64,000 nucleotides of DNA. Origin: Paramacrobiotus metropolitanus (lineage: Eukaryota > Tardigrada > Eutardigrada > Parachela > Macrobiotidae). Position 1 is the first letter of the stretch; each line of letters begins with the position of its first letter. The stretch is taken from NCBI RefSeq assembly GCF_019649055.1, contig NW_026570252.1:930001-994000 (forward strand), read 5' to 3'. The notes under the pieces are model-generated. The model ran no database searches and was not told where the DNA came from. It saw only the letters and a list, made by a program, of their open reading frames with translations. The translations under genes were made by a program, and so were the position numbers. Of the stretch, positions 58,133-64,000 are shown piece after piece.

Positions 58133-59790
58133 TGAATCCTCTTATTGTTAACAAAATTTGCAATGTGACTGGCTTGTGCTAATAGAGACACGTTATAACT
58201 CATCTGTCTGAAAACTGAAAAAAGCCAATAATCTTCAAAGATATCAGAATTTTCTACCATCAGTAAATATATGGCTTGCAATTGCCCGGTGTCTGAAACA
58301 CAATCTTCCTGATAAATTGACCATCGCCCGATCCAAGCAAAAAGGGGTCGGCCAAGATTACCTTTGCCTCCCCTTTGCCTTTGCCTTTTTCAATGTCAGA
58401 GACCGCACACTCGAGGCGGTAGACACCTCTTGTGGCTTTGCTCTGTCGCCCGCCCGCACATGGCTACTCCATTCGTGCCGCGCTATTACGCTGCTCACTC
58501 AGCGTATACTTTGTCTACGCTGACCAATCAGCGTATTTCTGCACTCTTGGGGGCGTAGCCCAGCGCTTACGAGCGATTCCATGCTTTACGGCATCAGCTG
58601 TTGCATACCTGCAGCACGCTGAATCATTAATCACGATTCTCACGAGCTCGCTGGCAGCTACTTTCCACAGCTTAGACCGCATTGGTTTTCTGTGTTTGTT
58701 TGTGGTTGCTTTATTGTTACCAATAAAGGCATATTTTGCCCCATTTTCCATCTGCTTCTGTGTCTTATCTGACATGGTAGCAGTATCGCTCGGTTTTCCT
58801 TCCTGCGAACCTCTGATCTCCCAGTGAAGGCATCATCTCGGTCGAACTACGCTGATCGCCTATAAGTAGGCCAGCAAACCCGCGACCACCATCTGTCTCC
58901 CGCATCATACAGGTTTCATTGGAAACCTGCAGCGCGACGGAATAATCATACGGGTCAGGCTTATAAGTAAGCCTCCCGCAGCTTTGGCTCCCCGCACAAA
59001 AACTGTGTTGGGTACGATCCTGTTGACCAAATAAGCGCCCTACCGGGTTGCGTTGATACGGGTCGGTGCCTATCAGTAGGTCCCCCGCAGCTTTGGCTCC
59101 CGGCGCAAAAACTGCGTTCGGTACGGTCCTGTCACATCTGACGCCCTATCGGGTGCGCTGCGGCCCTCACGGAAGAAGAGGGTGAAGGGGATCGACGGAG
59201 CAGCATTGTCTGGAGCGAATAACCGCCGGTAAGACCTGCTGTGACGCGTAGGTTTTCGTAGAACTCTTGAAAATTTCGAGGTTTTCGCGTAACTTTAAAA
59301 TCCCATAACTTTCGAACCTTTTATCCGATTTGCTCAAAAATAGCTTTTTCGGATTCCTCGTGAAATTCTGTCCTAAAAAAGTAAAACAGAACTCTCGAGA
59401 AAATTTTACCTGATTTTTTACGAATTATCGGCGAAAAACAACCGCCATTTTGTCCAGCCGGAATTTTCGCGAAAAAGTCGCGTGACGTCAGAGTGGTAAC
59501 TTTCCATAAAATTTCGACCAATCAGAACACGTGGGAAACTTCCCCGTGTTATAACAGTCGTAGTGACTCATATTATTTTTTGAATTTTGCTCACGGCACG
59601 CTACTCGTGACGTAGAGCTAATTGCAAGACCATGTTGTAACTGACGTCACACTGGTCAATAACGTAACATAGGGCCATAGGAAGCTAACGCTAAACCTGA
59701 GCTCTAGCGTACCTGACCAGCACCGACAGCGATTCAACCCAACGTTCCGGTCCGGACCAAGACCAAAGAAATTCTCTAAGTCCCAATACC
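58133..59790. other. Probable 5' LTR and leader of the retrotransposon
   Basis: This precedes the Gag ORF. It includes an AATAAA at 58721, two tandem copies of a 108-bp unit (58950-59165, each with CCCGCAGCTTTGGCTCCC and a following CAAAAACTG), and a TTATAACAG near 59550. I cannot fix LTR borders because the 3' LTR is outside the window. The tandem units could be U3 enhancers; that is inference. Confidence 0.4.
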
Positions 59791-62379
59791 ATGGGCCAAA
59801 CTCAAAGCGCCTTGGCCAAGGTGATGCCATACACCAGCCATGAGCAACTCCAACGGAGATTGCTCAGTCCTATGGACAGGCGCCAGCAAAACGATTATGC
59901 CAAACCTCGCGGGAAGAACTACGCCACGCGCGAACCAACGGGGCCTTACGGGCTTCGTAGCGCAAGGCCAACCAGTTCTGACCCGGACGAGCCAAACTCG
60001 GCCGGCTCTACGAGTTCGGTCGAGGCCAGAGCCAGGCGGGACAACCAAATCCTGCCGGCTGACCTGGAGACAAGCGACGAAAGTCTGGACGCCACCCGGG
60101 ACGATACATTCCTGGAAGCGTCCGACGGGTTGTCCGAGGCCAACCAGCCTCAGGACAGCCAACCTGGCGGCGATAAACCGGCCCAGGCCAACAGTGTCCC
60201 TCGGGACTTGGCACAACAACCGGCCATACCTGGCTCGGGCCAAGTCCAACTTGAGGCGCCAACGGCGGCCACAAGTGAGGACAAGACACGCACCGATGGA
60301 CCAGGGCCAAACAACTTGGCCTGGTCCAACCTTGACGTCCAGGGTCTGACAACAAGTCCAACCCTATCGGGCTTGGACCAGATCCAACCTGAGGCACCAA
60401 CGGTGGCCAAAGGTGGACGCAAGGCAAAGGGCCAAGCCAAAAAGGCTGGTCCAAAGGCACATGACCAGGGCCAACAGCCCGTGAGTCAGTCGCCAATCAT
60501 GTTCGAAGTCGATGGCTCAACCCCCACAACGCCATCGCCGACCAATGACGTCATCGGCGCGTCTGGCCCGTCCAAACCGGACCGAGAGCCAATTGTGGAC
60601 CTGGCCCAACTTAATAGGGCCACAGCCAGGATGGACCTTAACCAGCCCTCCAGGGACACAAGCCGCGCCAACGTCAGCCCGCCAAAGCTGATCCAGGCAA
60701 CCCGGCCCGAGGAGATCGACGAAGTCGACCAACTTCGGACCACAGTAAGGTACCTGACCAAACAGCTGGCGGACATAGCAGAAGCAGCCCTGTCATCCGA
60801 ACGTTGGATGCAGGACGAGATCTGCAAACACAAAGACCTTGCGTCCAAATCGGACGCAGAGGCTAAAAGCGTCTCGGCCATACTGGCCCAGACCCAACTT
60901 GAGCTGACCCAGCTCAAGTTGTCACCATGTCCCAATGCTGAGCGGGACCAGCTCGGCAGGACAATCCACAGCCTAGAAATGGCAGTGGCGGGACTTGAAG
61001 CCTTGCTCACCTCTACGAGGACTGAGCTGGCCAAAGCCAAGGATGACTTGACTGCGGCCCGGACCACCATTGACGAAACCGATTCAGAGGCGGACCGCCT
61101 CTTGAATGAAAATGAGCGTCTTACCGACGACTTGGCCAACCTGCAGGACGAAATCAACCGCCTGCGGAACGGCTACAATCTTCTTTATGAGAGCCACCAA
61201 AATCTCATGAAGACGATCCAACAAGGAGGACTGTTGAGCCAAACGGTTCAACAGAAGGAGGCACAGAACGTGCAACTCCAGCAACAGATCGTTGCCCTCC
61301 AGAGCCAGCTCAAGACCGAATCAACCATTCGGGTCCAACTTGAGCAAAACAGCGCCATTGGACATCAAAACTTTGTCCAACTGGAGCAGGCCTTCAACCA
61401 AGCCAAACAGGTGATCCAGGGCCAATATGACCGGATCATTACATTGGAGGCCAATAATGCCAGCCTGGTCAAAGACTACCAGGCGGCCACCCAACGTATT
61501 ACGGAACTCAACGAGGACCTGGAAAGGCTAAGCACGGAGAACGCCTGCTTAGATGCGGAAAAATTACACCTTGCAGACATAAACTCCGAGTTGTCCGCAG
61601 AACCACCGTCCTACCATACCTTTCCGGACTCGGATACACAGCGTCGACAAGAAAAAGTCGACGAGGCTTTGCGGCAGGGCCAACGGTTCTACCGCCAGCC
61701 AGTGTATCACCAGCAGAACTATCATGTCAACATGGCTGTGGAAGGACCATCGGTTGGACATCCCCCAACAGGGCCAACCATACCAGCGCCTCCCAGCCCG
61801 GTGAACCAGGGATCGTCCACGGCGACAGTAACGCTGCCGCCACCACCGATCCCGGTCACCACATCCGCCACTATTGGTCCAACGACGATAGTGACACCCG
61901 CAACGCAGACTTACCCGTCTATGTCAAGCGGGCCAGGCTTCGACCCAAGCCAGGCAACACCCAGCCACAGCTACTTTGGGTCAAGGCCATCGTACCCGTC
62001 CTTGTATCCATCCATATTCCCGAACATGGACTTTAACTTTAGTCCACATCCGGCCACAGGCCAGGCTCATACCAGCGGCGTGGATCCAAACCGGACCAAC
62101 CCGCTGAGCCCAATGTTCGGGCCACCGGCCACACAAGGACAGATGGGAGGCCAAAGTGGTACACCAACGGTGCAACAACCACTAGTAGGCCAAATAAGCC
62201 TATTTGGCCCTCCTATCTCGGCGGCAGCCCAAACGGGCCAAGCTCAGCCGCAGACGGGCCAGAATGTGCCCATGGGCCAAAGCGTGCCCCAACCACTAGG
62301 CGGACCGCCAACGGCGGCCACGCCACCAGGACCCGCAGCCCAACCAGGCCAGGGCCAGAACGCGCCCATGCTGGTCTAG
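59791..62379 (+). CDS. gag: LTR retrotransposon Gag, N-terminal ORF (myristoylation signal, coiled coil)
   Basis: The product is 862 residues. It starts MGQTQSA, an N-myristoylation-type sequence (Gly2, Ser6) used by many retroviral Gag proteins for membrane targeting. Residues about 40-300 are polar and repeat-rich. Residues about 307-600 form a long coiled coil with heptad Leu and Glu/Gln/Asn content. Residues 600-862 are Pro/Gln/Gly-rich and low in complexity. The ORF ends in a TAG, after which the same frame stays open into the next ORF. The start has a strong context (ATACCATGG). There is no capsid or zinc knuckle in this part; those lie in the next ORF. Glu- and Gln-rich bias and high GC set it apart from host intergenic DNA. 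Confidence 0.75.
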   Translation: MGQTQSALAKVMPYTSHEQLQRRLLSPMDRRQQNDYAKPRGKNYATREPTGPYGLRSARPTSSDPDEPNSAGSTSSVEARARRDNQILPADLETSDESLDATRDDTFLEASDGLSEANQPQDSQPGGDKPAQANSVPRDLAQQPAIPGSGQVQLEAPTAATSEDKTRTDGPGPNNLAWSNLDVQGLTTSPTLSGLDQIQPEAPTVAKGGRKAKGQAKKAGPKAHDQGQQPVSQSPIMFEVDGSTPTTPSPTNDVIGASGPSKPDREPIVDLAQLNRATARMDLNQPSRDTSRANVSPPKLIQATRPEEIDEVDQLRTTVRYLTKQLADIAEAALSSERWMQDEICKHKDLASKSDAEAKSVSAILAQTQLELTQLKLSPCPNAERDQLGRTIHSLEMAVAGLEALLTSTRTELAKAKDDLTAARTTIDETDSEADRLLNENERLTDDLANLQDEINRLRNGYNLLYESHQNLMKTIQQGGLLSQTVQQKEAQNVQLQQQIVALQSQLKTESTIRVQLEQNSAIGHQNFVQLEQAFNQAKQVIQGQYDRIITLEANNASLVKDYQAATQRITELNEDLERLSTENACLDAEKLHLADINSELSAEPPSYHTFPDSDTQRRQEKVDEALRQGQRFYRQPVYHQQNYHVNMAVEGPSVGHPPTGPTIPAPPSPVNQGSSTATVTLPPPPIPVTTSATIGPTTIVTPATQTYPSMSSGPGFDPSQATPSHSYFGSRPSYPSLYPSIFPNMDFNFSPHPATGQAHTSGVDPNRTNPLSPMFGPPATQGQMGGQSGTPTVQQPLVGQISLFGPPISAAAQTGQAQPQTGQNVPMGQSVPQPLGGPPTAATPPGPAAQPGQGQNAPMLV

Positions 62380-62403
62380 CTCCCGAATGGAGCATATGGA
62401 TGG

Positions 62404-63969
62404 ATGGCGTCCAACGGGGCCATCCAGATTATACCGGGACAGCCAATGTTGGCTCAACCCCAGCAGGTGCCGCAGATACCACTGCAACAGCTGACACCTG
62501 CCCCGTCGCCACCGGCCAGTCCTTCTCTCTCAACCAGAGAGCAAATCAAGGAGATGGCCCAAGAGATGGGAAAAGCAAATGCGAGAGCTCAAGTCCGCAC
62601 CGTGTTGCCAAAATTTGACGGCAACAAAACAATGGTGAAAGGATGGCTTGCACAGGTCCGACGGATCTGTAAGCAGTCGTCCGATCTGAATAAACCAGAT
62701 TCGGACTTTATGAGCCGAATTTACATGGCCCTATCGGACCCTGTAAAGGAATGGTACACTGGCCAAGCCAATCGTGAAGACGAAGACGGCTGGACGGTGG
62801 AAGAGTGGCTCCAAAAATTCGCCACTCGCTACGGCGATGACAATCAGCAGGCCACTGCCATGGGGGAAATCACACACCGGTGTTATCAACACGGGTTCGA
62901 AACCCCAGAGCAGTACTACGACGCCATGCTGACACTCCAGACGCGTGCTGGCCTAGACGAAACGATGACCCTTCACTTTCTGAGGGAAAACGTGAAAGAG
63001 CCAGAACTGCGCCGCGCTCTGGACATCCGGATACCGAAGTCACCGGCAGATTTCCGGGACTATGTCCGGCAATATACTATGGGAAAGCCGGAGTACGAGG
63101 GAAAGGCGGGCCGAGGATACCCAATCATCCGATCGGCTGTACAAACGCCATTAGCCCAGGTCGTACCACAACAACCGGCACTCTATCCTCCGCAAGCGAC
63201 ACAGGCCCAAATTGAGGCAACATACGCCGCTATCGCGGCTCTGAACTTGGCCTCCCCACAGCGTGGGCCCACACCGCCCAACGGCGGTGGTGGTGGCTAT
63301 GGCCAGGCCCGGAACCAGGGCAACTTTGGCTATAGCCAGGGCAACAGTAGCGGAGGGCCAAAGGGCAAATTCTCCAAGGGCCAAAACGCCAGCTTTAGCG
63401 GAAACCAAGCCGACAATAGCCCTGGGGGACAGAACCGAAGCCCAGGAGGTAACGGAGGCCAGAGTGGCCAACGCCAAACTCTGAGCCTTGAAGAGGCCCG
63501 CAGACAAGAGGACATGTACATCGACCGAGTCGAGCGCATGTTCGAACGATGGGCCAAAGACGGGTTCATCACTTGCAGCCACTGCCTGTGGGGAAACCAC
63601 ACAACCGAAGGCTGTGGCTATGCAAACAGGCCATACGGCGAAAATCCAAACCGAAAGTGGTACTTGGATTGGCGGAGCCGTTACACAAAGGGCTACCCTA
63701 CCGGGTCAGCAAACCCTAACCGCTTCGGCTTAGTGCCACCCAAACAACCCAGACCACAACGTGGTAATGGGGGGAATGGCAGCCGAAGACAGTCCACCGG
63801 CTCAGGAAATGGGTCTGGTGGCGGCAATCGCCAGAATGGTCCAAAGCAGGGATACCAAACGCCAGCCAATGAAAGGCCAGCGCTACCACCCATACCGGAC
63901 CAGCTGGTAAAGCCAAACGGCAATGGCGGCGGCCTCAACCGGGCCAGCCCCATCGCGGGAAACGCTTAA
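62404..63969 (+). CDS. gag: LTR retrotransposon Gag, capsid and nucleocapsid ORF
   Basis: The product is 521 residues, in the same frame as the preceding ORF and 24 bp after its TAG. Residues about 60-235 form a Ty3/gypsy-type Gag capsid domain (FDGNKTMVKGWLAQVRRI, WYTGQANREDEDGWTVEEW, then FATRYGDDNQQ). A Gly/Asn/Gln-rich linker follows. A zinc knuckle C-X2-C-X4-H-X4-C is at about Cys391, Cys394, His399 and Cys404 (CSHCLWGNHTTEGC). The tail is Gly-rich. It may be made by its own ATG or by readthrough of the upstream stop. Pol should start after 63969, but the window ends 31 bp later. Confidence 0.8.
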   Translation: MASNGAIQIIPGQPMLAQPQQVPQIPLQQLTPAPSPPASPSLSTREQIKEMAQEMGKANARAQVRTVLPKFDGNKTMVKGWLAQVRRICKQSSDLNKPDSDFMSRIYMALSDPVKEWYTGQANREDEDGWTVEEWLQKFATRYGDDNQQATAMGEITHRCYQHGFETPEQYYDAMLTLQTRAGLDETMTLHFLRENVKEPELRRALDIRIPKSPADFRDYVRQYTMGKPEYEGKAGRGYPIIRSAVQTPLAQVVPQQPALYPPQATQAQIEATYAAIAALNLASPQRGPTPPNGGGGGYGQARNQGNFGYSQGNSSGGPKGKFSKGQNASFSGNQADNSPGGQNRSPGGNGGQSGQRQTLSLEEARRQEDMYIDRVERMFERWAKDGFITCSHCLWGNHTTEGCGYANRPYGENPNRKWYLDWRSRYTKGYPTGSANPNRFGLVPPKQPRPQRGNGGNGSRRQSTGSGNGSGGGNRQNGPKQGYQTPANERPALPPIPDQLVKPNGNGGGLNRASPIAGNA

Positions 63970-64000
63970 GGTCGGGGAGTATCGGCAACTCACCTGACCT

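Overview
The window reads as nuclear DNA of a small invertebrate animal. Intron-containing genes sit in AT-rich, repeat-laden DNA, and the exons themselves are GC-rich. A nuclear receptor ligand-binding domain, a rhodopsin-like receptor, LAMP glycoproteins, serpins and BEL/Pao-like LTR elements together point to Metazoa. I lean towards a tardigrade-like ecdysozoan, but the sequence alone does not prove this. All exon models were built by hand from splice signals, reading phase and comparison between paralogues in the window.

Left part (1-19.2 kb): the 3' end of a nuclear receptor gene (1118-2955, +) is followed by two tandem secreted two-Ig-domain genes on the minus strand (3742-5897 and 6983-10048). 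Both Ig genes are broken by frameshifts at homopolymer runs. Next comes a minus-strand kinase gene (17400 to about 11969), whose C-terminal exon is phase-compatible with a peptidase C39-like exon at 10749-11566, so they may be one fused gene. The kinase intron holds a complete 3.57-kb non-autonomous LTR retrotransposon. A second kinase (18141-19226, +) lies head to head with the first. Both have DFG changed to DLD or DMD.

Middle (19.2-45.2 kb): a repeat-rich stretch contains two foldback elements, a tRNA-derived SINE and tandem repeats. It leads into a three-exon class A GPCR (22270-28542, +), whose first intron holds an antisense gene for a small secreted six-cysteine protein. Three tandem serpin genes follow (29249-33028, 33915-37313, 42681-45242). 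They share a greatly lengthened reactive-centre loop, an antithrombin-like predicted P1-P1' of Lys/Arg-Ser and a conserved C-terminal extension. A short LTR element has landed 4 bp after the stop of serpin 2, and a decayed copy of its last exon lies further on beside a hAT-type MITE.

Right part (45.2-64 kb): a four-domain LAMP gene (46020-52795, +) is followed by a two-domain LAMP-like gene (53594-55715, +) with no visible first exon of its own. Beyond these are a decayed reverse-transcriptase tail (about 57.5-58.1 kb) and the 5' part of an LTR retrotransposon. Its Gag has an N-myristoylation signal, a long coiled coil and a CCHC knuckle, and is split by one in-frame amber stop (59791-63969). 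Its pol region would lie beyond the window.

At least five related palindromic MITE copies with TTAA ends are scattered through introns and intergenic DNA. They explain much of the non-coding structure.
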